From: Thalassovita aquimarina
GTDB taxonomy: Bacteria; Pseudomonadota; Alphaproteobacteria; Rhodobacterales; Rhodobacteraceae
Reading direction: 5' to 3'
Length of the DNA: 64,000 bases
Assembly: GCF_018219815.1 (NCBI RefSeq)
Contig: NZ_JADMKU010000010.1
Location: 62,001 to 126,000 of the forward strand
Positions 46,523 through 56,958 of the stretch are shown one piece after another. The translations under genes and the position numbers were made by a program. Position 1 is the first letter of the stretch; each line of letters starts with the position of its first letter. The notes under the pieces are model-generated. The model was not told the origin of the DNA, did not search any database, and saw nothing but the letters and a program-made list of their open reading frames with translations.

Positions 46523-46692
46523 TCCGCCAGGATGTGCCGCAGGTCGCTTACCTGCATTCCAACAAACAGCAAAGGAGGTCCGTTTTCGGCATTCCCAATG
46601 CGGGGTGCTCGTTTATGAAGCTGTTCCCCAACAATAAGCTCCGCTCGGTTCTCCGTGGCGGGGCCTTTTGGTATCTGGATTGCGCCGATTTC

Positions 46693-46757
46693 GTGGGACA
46701 CATGGGTTCCTAACCCATTGATTTAATTAGGGCCCTATTTTCATGTTTGTGGGACAC
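46693..46757. other. Candidate right attachment site (attR)
   Basis: A perfect dyad ATGGGTT-CCT-AACCCAT (46702-46718) lies between two direct copies of GTGGGACAC (46693-46701 and 46749-46757). A core dyad with short spacer is typical of tyrosine-recombinase sites. It lies exactly where phage genes end and before the chemoreceptor gene. attL is outside the window, so the duplication cannot be checked. Confidence 0.45.
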
Positions 46758-46913
46758 AGTATGATTGAAAACATTGTGGAAATTGGTGCTAGGGCGATGC
46801 CTGCCGGGCCTACCAGTTTCCCTCAACACCGCGAAATCCACCTGGCTTGCGCTTCCTGGCGGCGAACGTGGCGGCACCGGCCACCACGTTGCGGTCTCAT
46901 CCGGGGCGCCGGT

Positions 46914-48530
46914 TCAGGCGGCTTTTTCCCGTTGGTCCTTTGCCGTGGTGAAATCGACCTCGTCCGTGTCCGGACCGTCGCCGGTCAGAATCAGGTCGGG
47001 CACCTCTTCCTCTATCGTTACGGCCGGTTCCGTGCCATCGCGTTCGAGCGTGAAGTTCCCGATCGTGTCTTTCAGGGCGCCGGCCTGTGCCGACAGTTCC
47101 TCGGCGGTGGCCGACAATTCCTCGGACGAGGCGTTGCTTTCCTGGGTGACGGCGTCGAGCGCGTGGATCGACTGGCTGATCTGCCCCATGCCGATGGAAA
47201 TCTCGGCGTTGGCGCTGTTGATGCCGGTGACCAACTCGGCGGTGCATTCGATGTTGGGCACTAGCGCGTCGAGCATCTGCATCGCCGTGTCGGTCGCCTT
47301 GACCGTGCCGCCCGACAGCTGGCTGATCTCGCTTGCGGCTTCCTGGCTGCGTTCTGCCAGTTTGCGCACCTCCGAGGCCACAACGGCGAAGCCGCGGCCA
47401 TGATCGCCGGCGCGGGCCGCCTCGACCGCGGCGTTGAGCGCCAGAAGATCGGTCTGGCGGGCAATTTCCTGCACCACCTGGATACGGTCGATGATGGTGG
47501 CCATGCTGTCCATCGCCGTTTTCACCGCTGCCCCGCTGTCGCGCGCGCCGGTGGCGGATTTCAGCGCCATGTCCTTTGTCTCCTGCGCGTTCTGGGCGGT
47601 CTGCTCGATATTCGCGGTCATCTGCTCGATCGCGCTCGAGGCTTCCTCGGTGGCGCCGGCCTGTTTCATCGCGGCGTCGCTCAGCGCGACCGAGGTATCG
47701 GCCATCTGCACGGCCCCCGTCGTCACGTTGTCGGCGCTCATGCTCACGTCGGACACGATGCCGCGCAGGTTGACCACCATCGCGTTGAGATTGTCCAGCA
47801 GATCGCCCAATTCGTTTTTCTCGCGATGTTCGGCAGTTTGGGTCAGATCGCCTTCGGCCACGTCCTTGCTGAGCGAAATCGCCTTGTTAAGGCTGCGGTT
47901 CAGCCGGCGCATGATCTGCGTCGCCGAAATCAGAGCGAGGAGCACCGCTGCACCGATGATGGCGGCCAGCAGGAGCCAGGCATCTTGGTATTCTTCATCC
48001 GCTTCGGCGACGGCCGCGTTCATCTGCTGGGTCGCATGTTGCTGCACTGCCGCGATAAAGGATTCGATCTTTGCTTCGAACTGCGCCCCTTCTTTGTTCA
48101 GAAGGGCGGCCGCTTTGGCGGTATTGCCGGCCCGCCGTTCGCGCATGACCTCCGCATCCAGACGTTCCATTCCCTCCTTCAGATCGATGTATACGGCCAG
48201 CGTCTCTTTCAGTTGCGGCGTGGCGACTTCAAGGTCCTTGGCGATTATGGCATCCCGTTCAGCCTGCAGTTCCTTCATTGCGGCCTCGATGATCTTGCGC
48301 TGAGTCTCGTCGTCGATCAGCAGGAAATTGCGGACGTGCCTCTGGATGCCTGTTTGCAGTTCGCCATGATGAGCAACGCCGCGCACCAGTGCGAAATGCT
48401 CGTTTACGATCACTTCGCTTCTTTGTTTCATGTTGCGCAGCTCGAAAAGTGCCAGCCCCCCGGTGCCGACCAGGAAAGCGGCCATCAGCAGGAAGGTCAG
48501 GAAAAGTCGTGATTTTATTGTGAAACGCAT
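46914..48530 (-). CDS. Methyl-accepting chemotaxis protein
   Basis: The 538-residue receptor has a first transmembrane helix ([20 protein letters not shown], about 9-28), a four-helix-bundle periplasmic sensor (30-185), a second helix ([17 protein letters not shown], about 188-205), a HAMP domain ([35 protein letters not shown]) and the MCP signalling domain with the conserved tip [42 protein letters not shown]. It feeds CheA/CheW. No C-terminal CheR-binding pentapeptide is visible. It is the first host gene after the prophage and is transcribed towards it. Confidence 0.95.
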   Translation of the reverse strand: MRFTIKSRLFLTFLLMAAFLVGTGGLALFELRNMKQRSEVIVNEHFALVRGVAHHGELQTGIQRHVRNFLLIDDETQRKIIEAAMKELQAERDAIIAKDLEVATPQLKETLAVYIDLKEGMERLDAEVMRERRAGNTAKAAALLNKEGAQFEAKIESFIAAVQQHATQQMNAAVAEADEEYQDAWLLLAAIIGAAVLLALISATQIMRRLNRSLNKAISLSKDVAEGDLTQTAEHREKNELGDLLDNLNAMVVNLRGIVSDVSMSADNVTTGAVQMADTSVALSDAAMKQAGATEEASSAIEQMTANIEQTAQNAQETKDMALKSATGARDSGAAVKTAMDSMATIIDRIQVVQEIARQTDLLALNAAVEAARAGDHGRGFAVVASEVRKLAERSQEAASEISQLSGGTVKATDTAMQMLDALVPNIECTAELVTGINSANAEISIGMGQISQSIHALDAVTQESNASSEELSATAEELSAQAGALKDTIGNFTLERDGTEPAVTIEEEVPDLILTGDGPDTDEVDFTTAKDQREKAA

Positions 48531-48971
48531 TGTGTCACTCGTCCATTGTTCTGTGGGGTAGGGGCGGGCAACAAGCCCTTTGGCTCGAACGTCGCGGTTT
48601 CCAAAACACCGAAACCGGGGTGCGAAAGCAGGCCGGGTCGCAGCCTGTTGGTGTCATCAGATTTTTTTGCTCCAAGGGTTGTGCCGCACTGGTTAAAACG
48701 TCCCGGAGGCGAGCGGTTGTAGCGGAAATACGAATAATGAGTCACTATTCATTATCGTCTGGAGGGTTTCGGAAATTCCGAAAGATATCTGATTTGGAGG
48801 AGTGCCATCCAAGGTCGCTGCAGCGCTGCGCATGGATATCTGAAATGCGGACTTTATCCGGTTGCCCCGCGGGTTGCCGGTCCCCGAACCGTGGCAGGTT
48901 CAGGCGTCAGGTCTTGCGCTGGCCCGTCAAATCCCGCCTGAAAACTTCGGGATAACGGGACGATCCGGCGG
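48531..48971. other. Intergenic region without a supported gene
   Basis: About 440 bp between the chemoreceptor start and the end of the BKACE gene. Short open frames exist in both directions, but none has a ribosome site and family-like sequence. Part of it must contain the chemoreceptor promoter. I see no repeat, tRNA or terminator that I can support. Confidence 0.5.
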
Positions 48972-49829
48972 TCAGATCCCGAGGATCGCGCGCGCCTCGG
49001 CGGGGCTGGCGACGTCGCGGCCCGCGTCGCGGGCGGTCCTCGCCAGCGCCTCGACCAGCGCCCCGTTCGACGTCACTTTTGCCCCGTCGGGCAGGTAAAA
49101 GGTGTCTTCCAGCCCGGTCCGCAAATGGCCGCCCAACTCGGCTGTCCTGCGGTGCAGCGGCCAGATTTCCGCGCGCCCGATGGCGGTGACCTGCCAGCGA
49201 CTGTCTTCGGGGGCAAGATCGGCAAGGATCGGCAACAGGTCGGCCCGCGCCGGTTGGCCCGAGGCCACGCCCATCACGAAATTCATCTGCGCGGTGCCGG
49301 AAAACATCCCAGCGGCGCGGTACATGCCGACGCTGCGCACGATGCCGGTGTCGAAACATTCGAATTCGGGGATCGCGCCCGCGCCGGTGATGGCGTCGAT
49401 GAAATCCTGCACCTTTTCCACCGGGTTGTCGAACAGCATCGGCGGCCAGGCCCAGTCGCCATTGGCCTTGATCTTCAGGTAGTTCAGCGATCCGGCATTG
49501 CAGGCGGCCATTTCCGGTCGTGTCGCGGTGACGACATCGAGCGCGGGCTGGTAATTGGGGCCGACCACGCCGGTGGTGTGATTGATGATCACGCCGGGGC
49601 AGGCGTCGCGGATCGCCTGCTGCACCTGCCGCGACAGGCCGATATCCCAGCTGGGCAGGTGACCCTTGCCCGCACCCTGCTGGCGCAGGTGGATATGCAT
49701 GACGCTGGCGCCCGCGTCATAGGCGCGCTTGGCCTCGGCCGCCATTTCCTCGGGCGTGACCGGAATGTGATGCTGTGCGGGGTTGGTCAGGACGCCGTTA
49801 AGGGCGCAGGTCAAGATCGCCTTGGTCAT
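48972..49829 (-). CDS. BKACE family enzyme (3-keto-5-aminohexanoate cleavage-like)
   Basis: The 285-residue protein starts MTKAILTCALNGVLTNPAQHHIPVTPEEMAAEAKRAYDAGASVMHIHLRQ, with the HIH zinc-binding motif near residue 46-48 and the IINHTTGVVGPNYQPALDVV segment of the DUF849/BKACE family. These enzymes condense a beta-keto acid with acetyl-CoA to give acetoacetate and a new CoA ester. The specific substrate cannot be read from the sequence. The downstream-facing GST and the divergent acyl-CoA carboxylase suggest a shared catabolic pathway for an organic acid. Confidence 0.88.
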   Translation of the reverse strand: MTKAILTCALNGVLTNPAQHHIPVTPEEMAAEAKRAYDAGASVMHIHLRQQGAGKGHLPSWDIGLSRQVQQAIRDACPGVIINHTTGVVGPNYQPALDVVTATRPEMAACNAGSLNYLKIKANGDWAWPPMLFDNPVEKVQDFIDAITGAGAIPEFECFDTGIVRSVGMYRAAGMFSGTAQMNFVMGVASGQPARADLLPILADLAPEDSRWQVTAIGRAEIWPLHRRTAELGGHLRTGLEDTFYLPDGAKVTSNGALVEALARTARDAGRDVASPAEARAILGI

Positions 49830-49839
49830 GTCGGGCCTT

Positions 49840-50496
49840 TCAGAATGGCATCGGGGGCAGGTTTTCGGCCTTGGCCCCGGCGCTTTGCCGGGCCTTGGCG
49901 CGCTGGTAGGCGGGGCGCGCGGTCAGCCCGTCGAACCAGCGCAGGGTTTCGGGCGGCAGGTCATCGCGCAATCCCAGATGCAGCGCCAGTTCGATCGCGT
50001 AGTGCACCGCGATATCGGCCATGGTGAAGCCGGTACGCAGCAAGGTTTCGCGCCCGTCCGACAGGGTGGGTTCCAACAGCTTCAGCCGTGCCAGGAACCA
50101 CAGCCTGTAATCTTCGGCGGCCTGCGGCAGGCGACGCTCTTCGGGTTCCAGCCGGGAATAGCGCAGGTAGATCGTTTGCGGGAAGGTCAGCGTCGCCTCG
50201 CCGTGATGCAGCCAGTTCAGGTAGGCTCCGAATTCCGCGTGCTCGGGGGCGACCGCGAAACGGCCCTGCCCATGGCGCAGCGACAGGTATTGCAGCATGG
50301 CGCAGCTTTCGGTCATCCGCGTGTCGCCATCGACCAGAAGCGGGATCGTGCCCAGCGGGTTTTCGGCGAAATAGTCCTTGCGGGAAAAGCGCGGCGGGAA
50401 GGGCAGCATTTTCAGCTCGTACTCCAGTCCCAGCTCCTCCAGCGCCCAAAGCGGGCGGAAACTGCGTGCGTCTTCGCAATGCCAAAGTGTCAGCAT
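49840..50496 (-). CDS. Glutathione S-transferase family protein
   Basis: Starting from ATG 50496, the 218-residue protein has the GST N-terminal thioredoxin-like domain (MLTLWHCEDARSFRPLWALEELGLEYEL, then NPLGTIPLLVDGDTRMTESCAMLQYLSLRHG with the cis-Pro and the E-S pair that bind glutathione) and a helical C-terminal domain. The catalytic Ser or Cys would be around residues 8-12. It lies 10 bp upstream of the BKACE gene, so the two form an operon. Its substrate is unknown. Confidence 0.88.
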   Translation of the reverse strand: MLTLWHCEDARSFRPLWALEELGLEYELKMLPFPPRFSRKDYFAENPLGTIPLLVDGDTRMTESCAMLQYLSLRHGQGRFAVAPEHAEFGAYLNWLHHGEATLTFPQTIYLRYSRLEPEERRLPQAAEDYRLWFLARLKLLEPTLSDGRETLLRTGFTMADIAVHYAIELALHLGLRDDLPPETLRWFDGLTARPAYQRAKARQSAGAKAENLPPMPF

Positions 50497-50643
50497 TTCG
50501 GGTCCTCCTTGCGCCCAATATGGGCCGATCCGCCCGGCGGACTTGTGCCGATCGGCTGAAATCGCAGCCAACCGGCGCAAGTTGGCCCGGTTTTCGCTAG
50601 GGTAGTCTGTGAATGGCATAGTCCCAAGCAAGAGGTTGCGCCG

Positions 50644-52257
50644 ATGGCAAAACTCAACAGCACGGTTTCCACCGTTTCCGAGGCGTTCCAGAATAACCGG
50701 GCGCATATGATCGGCCTGCTCGACGAGATGCGGGCGATCGAGGCGCGCACCGTGGCGGCGTCGGAACGGGCGCGCGACAGGTTCGAACAGCGCCGACAAT
50801 TGCTGCCGCGCGACCGGGTGGCGCTGCTGCTGGACCCGGGGCGGCCCTTTATTGAGCTGTCGAAGCTGGCCGGGTATGGGCTGGATACAAGGGATACGGA
50901 CAAGTCGGTGGCGGGCGGCGGGGTGATCGCCGGGATCGGCTACGTTTCCGGCATCCGCTGCATGGTGGCGGCATCGGATGCGGGGATCGCCGCCGGGGCG
51001 CTGCAGCCGATGGGGCTGGAAAAGCAGATGCGGGCGCAGGAAATTGCCTTGGAAAACAAGCTGCCCTTCGTGCAGTTGGTGGAAAGCGCGGGCGCCAACC
51101 TGATGGCCTACAAGGTCGAGGATTTCGTTCGGGGCGGCGGGTTTTTCCGCAATTTCGCCCGGCTGTCGGCGGCGGGATTGCCGGTGGTGACGGTGACCCA
51201 TGGTTCCTCCACCGCAGGCGGCGCCTATCAGACCGGGTTGTCGGATTACATCATCATGGTGCGCGGGCGCACCCGGGCGTTCCTTGCCGGGCCGCCGCTT
51301 CTGAAAGCCGCGACCGGCGAGATCGCCAGCGAGGAGGAACTGGGCGGGGCCGAGATGCACACCACCGTGTCGGGATTGGGCGATTACCTGGCCGAGGATG
51401 ATCGTCACGCCATCGGGCTGGCGCGCGAGGTGATGGCGGGGATCGACTGGCCCTGTGACGACGGCGCGCGGGATTTCGAAGCCCCGGCCTACGAGGCGGA
51501 GGACCTGCTGGGCATCATGCCGCAGGACTACCGACAGCCGGTCGACATGCGCGAGGTGATCGCGCGGATCGTCGACGGGTCGGATTTCACCGAATTCGGC
51601 GGCCGTTACGGCCCCGGCACGCTTTGCGGTACCGCCCGGATCGCCGGCTGGCCGATCGGCATCATCACCAACAACGCGCCGCTGGACCCGGCGGGGGCCA
51701 ACAAGGCCACCCATTTCATCCAGACCTGTTGCCAGGCCGGAACGCCGATCCTCTACCTCAACAACACCACCGGCTTCATGGTCGGGCGCGAGTTCGAGGA
51801 GGCGGGGATGATCAAGCACGGTTCAAAAATGATCCAGGCGGTGACCAACGCCACCGTGCCGCAATTCACGCTTCTTTGCGGGGCGTCCTTCGGGGCGGGC
51901 AATTACGGCATGTGCGGGCGCGGCTTCGCGCCCCGGTTCTGCCTGTCATGGCCCAATGCGAAAACCGCCGTCATGGGCGGCGAACAGGCCGCCGGCACGA
52001 TGGAGGAAGTGCAGCGGGCCCGCGCCGAACGGTCGGGCAAGCCGGTGGACGAGGCCCAGTTGCAGGCGATGAAGGACAAGATCGTGGAAACCTTTGATGG
52101 CCAGATGAGCGCCTTTCACACTTCCGCGCGGCTGCTTGATGACGGAGTGATCGACCCGCGCGACACGCGGCCGGTGATGATCGAACTGATGCGCATCGCG
52201 CGCGAGGGCGACGCGCGCCAGCCCAACACCATGCAATTCGCCGTGGCGCGGCCGTGA
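50644..52257 (+). CDS. Acyl-CoA carboxylase carboxyltransferase (beta) subunit
   Basis: The 537-residue protein has the two crotonase-like halves of biotin-dependent carboxyltransferases: VAASDAGIAAGALQPMGLEKQMRAQEIALENKLPFVQLVESAGANL with SSTAGGAYQTGLSDYIIMV, and IITNNAPLDPAGANKATHFIQTC with TTGFMVGREFEEAGMIKHGSKMIQAV and GASFGAGNYGMCGRGFAPRF. It is closest to the methylcrotonyl-, geranyl- or related acyl-CoA carboxylase group. It overlaps the biotin carboxylase gene by 4 nt. The natural acyl-CoA is unknown. The gene is divergent from GST/BKACE, with a common 147-bp promoter region. Confidence 0.9.
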   Translation: MAKLNSTVSTVSEAFQNNRAHMIGLLDEMRAIEARTVAASERARDRFEQRRQLLPRDRVALLLDPGRPFIELSKLAGYGLDTRDTDKSVAGGGVIAGIGYVSGIRCMVAASDAGIAAGALQPMGLEKQMRAQEIALENKLPFVQLVESAGANLMAYKVEDFVRGGGFFRNFARLSAAGLPVVTVTHGSSTAGGAYQTGLSDYIIMVRGRTRAFLAGPPLLKAATGEIASEEELGGAEMHTTVSGLGDYLAEDDRHAIGLAREVMAGIDWPCDDGARDFEAPAYEAEDLLGIMPQDYRQPVDMREVIARIVDGSDFTEFGGRYGPGTLCGTARIAGWPIGIITNNAPLDPAGANKATHFIQTCCQAGTPILYLNNTTGFMVGREFEEAGMIKHGSKMIQAVTNATVPQFTLLCGASFGAGNYGMCGRGFAPRFCLSWPNAKTAVMGGEQAAGTMEEVQRARAERSGKPVDEAQLQAMKDKIVETFDGQMSAFHTSARLLDDGVIDPRDTRPVMIELMRIAREGDARQPNTMQFAVARP

Positions 52258-52265
52258 GCGGGGGA

Positions 52266-54242
52266 ATGACGATGACGGAAACGGCGTTTGAAAAACTGTT
52301 GATTGCCAATCGCGGCGAAATCGCGCTGCGGATCATGCGCACGGCGCGGCGGATGGGGCTGGCGACGGTGGCGGTTTATTCCGATGCCGACGCCGATGCG
52401 TGCCATGTGCGGGCCGCCGATCAGGCGGTGCATATCGGCGGCGCGGCACCCGGCGACAGTTACCTGAACATCAATGCGATCCTGCGCGCGGCCAAGGAAA
52501 CCGGCGCCGATGCGGTGCATCCCGGTTACGGCTTCCTTGCCGAAAACGCCGATTTCGCCGCAGCCTGCGCTGCGGCGGGATTGGTCTTCGTCGGGCCCGC
52601 GCCCGACACGATCCGCCGGATGGGCGACAAATCGGCGGCCAAGGCGGCGATGATCGAAGCGGGCGTGCCCTGCATCCCCGGTTATCTAGGCGACGAAAAC
52701 TCCACCATCGCGCTGCGGCGCGAGGCGGAAAAGATGGGGTTCCCGGTGATGATCAAGGCGACCGCCGGCGGTGGCGGGCGTGGCATGCGGCGGGTCACCC
52801 GGTACGAGGATTTCGACGACGCGATGCGCAGCGCCAAGTCCGAGGCGATGACCGCCTTTGGCGATGACACCATGATGCTGGAAAAGGCGATCGACGATCC
52901 GCGCCATGTCGAAGTCCAGGTGCTGGCGGATCGCCACGGCACCGTCATCCATCTGGGCGAGCGCGATTGTTCGGTACAGCGGCGGCATCAGAAGCTGATC
53001 GAAGAAAGCCCGTCGCCCGCGGTCGATGAGGACCTGCGCGACCGGATGGGGCGCGCCTCGGTCAAGGCGGCGCAGGCGATCGGGTACGAGGGTGCGGGGA
53101 CGTTCGAATATCTGCTCGACGGGCAGGGACGGTTCTATTTCATGGAAATGAACACGCGGCTGCAGGTGGAACACCCGGTGACCGAGGCCCTGACCGGTCT
53201 GGACCTCGTCGAATGGCAGATCAGGATCGCGATGGGGCAGGCCCTGCCGATGACGCAGAAGGATGTCCGGCTCGACGGTCATGCCATCGAGGTGCGGCTT
53301 TGCGCCGAGGACCCGGAAAACGATTTCCTGCCGCAAAGCGGGCGGATTCTGGACTGGCGCCCCGATCCCGGGCTGCGGGTCGATCACGCGCTGGAGACCG
53401 GGGCGGAGGTGCCGCCCTATTACGATTCGATGATCGCCAAGCTGATCGCCCACGGCCCCACCCGCGACGATGCGCGCAGGCAGTTGATCCGGGGGCTGCG
53501 GGGCAGCGCCGCGCTCGGGCTCAGGACCAATCAGGGGTTCCTGACCGATTGCCTGTCGCACCCGGATTTCGCCGAGGGCGCGACCGACACCGGGTTCATC
53601 GACCGGCACCGGGGCGAACTGCTACCCGACACGCCGCGCGGCGAGGCGGATGCGGCGATGGTACTGGCCGCCGTGCTGGCGGTGGGGCCGGGCACGGCGC
53701 TGCCGCATAGTTACGCGGTGCCGGTGCGGCTGGGCCGGGGCGGTGCCGTTTACGATCTGCATGTGACGGTGGGAAAGGCCGGGCATTGCGTGGTGGAACG
53801 GGGGGACGCCCGCGCGACGCTGCACCTGTCACCCGGGACCGATGGCGGCCTGCGGATCGCGCGCGGCGGCGCGACGGAGGCGGCCCGGGCGGTGACGGGC
53901 GGCGGCATGACATGGCTGCATTATGGCGGTCGCGCTTGGGGCTTCACCGATCTGCGCTTTGCGCCTCAGATCACGGCAGAGGAAGCCGGCAGCGGCAGGA
54001 TCATGGCGTCGATGGGCGCACGGGTGATGGCGATCGGCGTTTCGGTGGGTGACCGGGTGACCAAGGGCCAGGTGCTCGCCGTGCTGGAGGCGATGAAGAT
54101 GGAACATGCCCATGTCGCCGATATCGACGGCACCGTCGGCGCGATCCATGCCGAACCCGGCGCGCAGGTCTCGGCGCAGGCTTTGCTGATCGAACTGGTG
54201 CCCGACGCGGGAGGCGCCGAAACCGCAAGCGAGACGGGCTGA
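52266..54242 (+). CDS. Acyl-CoA carboxylase biotin carboxylase/carrier (alpha) subunit
   Basis: From ATG 52266 (52272 is an alternative with a better spaced GGGGGA; a GTG at 52254 would overlap the beta subunit) the protein starts TETAFEKLLIANRGEIALRIMRTARRMG. It has the ATP-grasp motif IKATAGGGGRGMRRV, EMNTRLQVEHPVTE, and at the C-terminus the biotinyl domain with VLEAMKMEHAHVADIDG. The lysine of AMKM carries biotin. It fixes carbonate to biotin and passes it to the beta subunit. The length of about 658 residues is normal for alpha chains. Confidence 0.93.
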   Translation: MTMTETAFEKLLIANRGEIALRIMRTARRMGLATVAVYSDADADACHVRAADQAVHIGGAAPGDSYLNINAILRAAKETGADAVHPGYGFLAENADFAAACAAAGLVFVGPAPDTIRRMGDKSAAKAAMIEAGVPCIPGYLGDENSTIALRREAEKMGFPVMIKATAGGGGRGMRRVTRYEDFDDAMRSAKSEAMTAFGDDTMMLEKAIDDPRHVEVQVLADRHGTVIHLGERDCSVQRRHQKLIEESPSPAVDEDLRDRMGRASVKAAQAIGYEGAGTFEYLLDGQGRFYFMEMNTRLQVEHPVTEALTGLDLVEWQIRIAMGQALPMTQKDVRLDGHAIEVRLCAEDPENDFLPQSGRILDWRPDPGLRVDHALETGAEVPPYYDSMIAKLIAHGPTRDDARRQLIRGLRGSAALGLRTNQGFLTDCLSHPDFAEGATDTGFIDRHRGELLPDTPRGEADAAMVLAAVLAVGPGTALPHSYAVPVRLGRGGAVYDLHVTVGKAGHCVVERGDARATLHLSPGTDGGLRIARGGATEAARAVTGGGMTWLHYGGRAWGFTDLRFAPQITAEEAGSGRIMASMGARVMAIGVSVGDRVTKGQVLAVLEAMKMEHAHVADIDGTVGAIHAEPGAQVSAQALLIELVPDAGGAETASETG

Positions 54243-54477
54243 ACGGCGCGTTCGGGCGCGCGGTTTGCCCGAATTCCAAGCCGTGGCATCATGTCCGCAA
54301 AGATTTCACGTCTGGCGAATTGATCTTTTGCGGCGCGTCCTCTATTGGGGTCCGTGAACCGCAATGCCTGTCTGTCGGAGCGATCCCAGTTGGCTGGTCA
54401 AAACCCGCTTTTCCGAAATGCAGCGCCGCTGCCCTTCGTCAATCATACTACCCTGACAAAAAAGAAAGGTAGAACAA

Positions 54478-56700
54478 ATGGCTGAAAACTCGAACCCCGA
54501 TGTATTGTATACCATTGTAGACGAAGCCCCCGAGCTGGCCTCGGCTTCGTTCCTGCCGATCATCCGCAGCTTCGCTTCGGCCGCCGGTGTCACCGTTGGC
54601 ACCAAGGATATTTCGCTGGCCGGGCGCATCCTCGCCACCTTCCCGGAAAACCTGACCGAGGACCAGCGTCAGAGCGACGACCTGGCCGAACTGGGCCAGC
54701 TGGTGAAGACGCCGGATGCCAACGTCATCAAGCTGCCCAACATTTCCGCCTCGGTGCCGCAGCTGGTGGCCGCGGTCAAGGAACTGCAAAGCCAGGGCTA
54801 TGACATCCCCGATTACCCCGAGGACCCCAAGACCGACGCCGAAAAGGCGGTTCGCGCGCGTTTCGACGCGATCAAGGGATCGGCGGTGAACCCGGTCCTG
54901 CGCGAAGGCAACTCGGATCGCCGTGCCGCCAAGGCGGTGAAGAACTATGCCCAAAGCCACCCGCACCGGATGGGGGCGTGGAGGTCCGACAGCAAGACGC
55001 ATGTGTCCTCGATGCCGGGGAACGATTTCTTCGCCAACGAAGTCGCCGCCACCCTGACCGCCGATCAGGCGGGCGACGCCAAAATCGAATTCGTGGCCAA
55101 GGACGGCGCGGTCACCGTGCTGAAGGACAAATGGCCGCTGATCGAGGGCGAAGTGGTCGACGCCACCTTCATGAGCGCCAAGGCTCTGAGCGCCTTCCTG
55201 GCCGACGAAATCGAGGCCAGCAAGAAGGACGGCGTGCTGTTTTCGCTGCACTTGAAGGCCACGATGATGAAGGTGTCGGACCCGATCATCTTCGGTCACG
55301 CGGTCAAGGCCTGGCTGGCCCCGATCTTCGACAAGTACGGCGATCAGCTGGCCGCGGCGGGCGTGAACCCGAATTCGGGCATGGGCGACGTTCTGGACCG
55401 CATCGCGGGCATGGACAACGCCGCCGAAATCCTCGCCGATGTCGACGCGTTGAACGCCGACCGCCCGGCGATGTACATGGTGAATTCCGACAAGGGCATC
55501 ACCAACCTGCACGTGCCGTCGGACGTGATCATCGACGCCTCGATGCCCGCCCTGATCCGCGCGGGCGGCAAGGGCTGGGGCCCGGACGGCAAGGAAGCCG
55601 ACACCAACTGCGTGATCCCCGACAACTGCTATGCGCCGGTCTATGACGAAGCGATCAATTTCTTCAAGGCCAACGGCGCGCTGAACCCGGCCACCGCCGG
55701 CACCGTGCAGAACGTCGGCCTGATGGCGCAGAAGGCGGAAGAATACGGGTCGCACCCGACCACCTTCGAAGCCCCGGCAGACGGCGCCATCCGCATCGTC
55801 CTGGCCAATGGCGAGGTCCTGCACTCGCTGGACGTCGAAGCGGGCGACATCTGGCGCGCCTGCACCGCCAAGAAGGCGCCGATCGAAAACTGGATCCAGC
55901 TGGCCATCGACCGTCAGCGGCTGACCGGTGCGCAGGCGATCTTCTGGCTGGACGCGAACCGCGCGCATGACGCCGAACTGATCAAATACGTCAAACCGGC
56001 GCTGGAAGCCGCCGGCGTGGCCGACAAGTTCACCATCATGGCGCCGCGCGAAGCGACCCGCGCCTCGCTGGAAACCATCACCGCCGGGAACGACAGCATC
56101 GCCATCACCGGCAACGTGCTGCGCGATTACCTGACCGACCTGTTCCCGATCCTGGAACTGGGCACCTCGGCCAAGATGCTGTCGATCGTCAAGCTGATGA
56201 ATGGCGGCGGTATGTTCGAAACCGGCGCTGGCGGTTCGGCTCCGAAACACGTGCAGCAGCTGGTCGAGGAAAACCACCTGCGGTGGGATTCGATGGGCGA
56301 ATTCTGTGCCCTGTCGGAATCGCTGAACTTCCTCGCCGACATGAAGGGCAACGCCAAGGCGGGCGTGCTGGGCGCGGCGGCCGAAGCGGCGACCCAGGGC
56401 ATTCTGGACAACGACCGTTCGCCCTCGCGCAAGGTCGGCGAGCCGGACAACCGTGACAGCCACTACTGGTTCGCCCGCTACTGGGCCGAAGCATTGGCGG
56501 CACAGTCCGACGATGCCGACCTGGCGGCGCATTTCGCACCGATCGCGAAAGAGCTGGCCGAGAAGGAAGATGCGATCCTGGCCGAATTGGCCGCCGCACA
56601 GGGCAAGCCCGCCGAAATCGGTGGCTACTACCACCCGTCGGCCGAGCTGAAGGCCAAGGTGATGCGCCCGAGCGCGACGCTGAACACCATCATCGGCTGA
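54478..56700 (+). CDS. icd: Isocitrate dehydrogenase, NADP-dependent, monomeric type
   Basis: The 740-residue protein begins [33 protein letters not shown] and contains [28 protein letters not shown] and HSHP-type phosphate-binding residues, later [11 protein letters not shown] and [19 protein letters not shown]. This is the family of large monomeric IDH (about 740 residues), unrelated in length to the 420-residue dimeric form. It converts isocitrate to 2-oxoglutarate in the citrate cycle and provides NADPH. A strong terminator follows. It is a single-gene transcription unit. Confidence 0.97.
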   Translation: MAENSNPDVLYTIVDEAPELASASFLPIIRSFASAAGVTVGTKDISLAGRILATFPENLTEDQRQSDDLAELGQLVKTPDANVIKLPNISASVPQLVAAVKELQSQGYDIPDYPEDPKTDAEKAVRARFDAIKGSAVNPVLREGNSDRRAAKAVKNYAQSHPHRMGAWRSDSKTHVSSMPGNDFFANEVAATLTADQAGDAKIEFVAKDGAVTVLKDKWPLIEGEVVDATFMSAKALSAFLADEIEASKKDGVLFSLHLKATMMKVSDPIIFGHAVKAWLAPIFDKYGDQLAAAGVNPNSGMGDVLDRIAGMDNAAEILADVDALNADRPAMYMVNSDKGITNLHVPSDVIIDASMPALIRAGGKGWGPDGKEADTNCVIPDNCYAPVYDEAINFFKANGALNPATAGTVQNVGLMAQKAEEYGSHPTTFEAPADGAIRIVLANGEVLHSLDVEAGDIWRACTAKKAPIENWIQLAIDRQRLTGAQAIFWLDANRAHDAELIKYVKPALEAAGVADKFTIMAPREATRASLETITAGNDSIAITGNVLRDYLTDLFPILELGTSAKMLSIVKLMNGGGMFETGAGGSAPKHVQQLVEENHLRWDSMGEFCALSESLNFLADMKGNAKAGVLGAAAEAATQGILDNDRSPSRKVGEPDNRDSHYWFARYWAEALAAQSDDADLAAHFAPIAKELAEKEDAILAELAAAQGKPAEIGGYYHPSAELKAKVMRPSATLNTIIG

Positions 56701-56723
56701 GGCTGATCGGATCAGACAGGAAA

Positions 56724-56753
56724 GGCGCCCGGGGAAACCCTGGCGCCTTTTTT
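56724..56753 (+). terminator. Intrinsic terminator of icd
   Basis: GGCGCC (56724-56729) and GGCGCC (56742-56747) enclose CGGGGAAACCCT, extending the stem by further G-C pairs, followed by six T. It is 24 bp after the icd stop. Confidence 0.88.
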
Positions 56754-56958
56754 GTTTGAGTGCTCCGACCCGGAACAAGGCCGCAGGCCGCCGGTCCAGC
56801 GCCAGTCCGCCCGGACGGGCTGGCGCTTTGGAGGGGCTTGTTCAGCTGACGATGGGAAGCACGGGTTTGGCGGCTATAAACTGCCATGTTCAGAGGTTGT
56901 CGGCGCCATCCCGCGGACTGGCGCTGGCCCGGCTTCGTGCCTGAAAGGGCAGGAAAGG

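Noticed and set aside
46462-46701. 79-residue leftward ORF next to the candidate attR, and a plus-strand frame ending GHMGS
   Set aside because: Neither has a ribosome site or family pattern, and they overlap each other. The region might hold a fragment of a host or phage gene, but this cannot be decided from the sequence.
46765-46910. Possible tRNA as integration target next to attR
   Set aside because: GGT-rich stretches suggested tRNA arms, but no cloverleaf with anticodon stem and CCA end could be folded.
49840-51819. Very long leftward frame over the GST gene and part of the carboxyltransferase
   Set aside because: Only the GST part (to 50496) is real. The rest is antisense to the clearly coding carboxyltransferase gene.
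54448-56778. 776-residue antisense frame to icd
   Set aside because: High GC content keeps antisense frames open. The plus strand encodes a recognisable isocitrate dehydrogenase.
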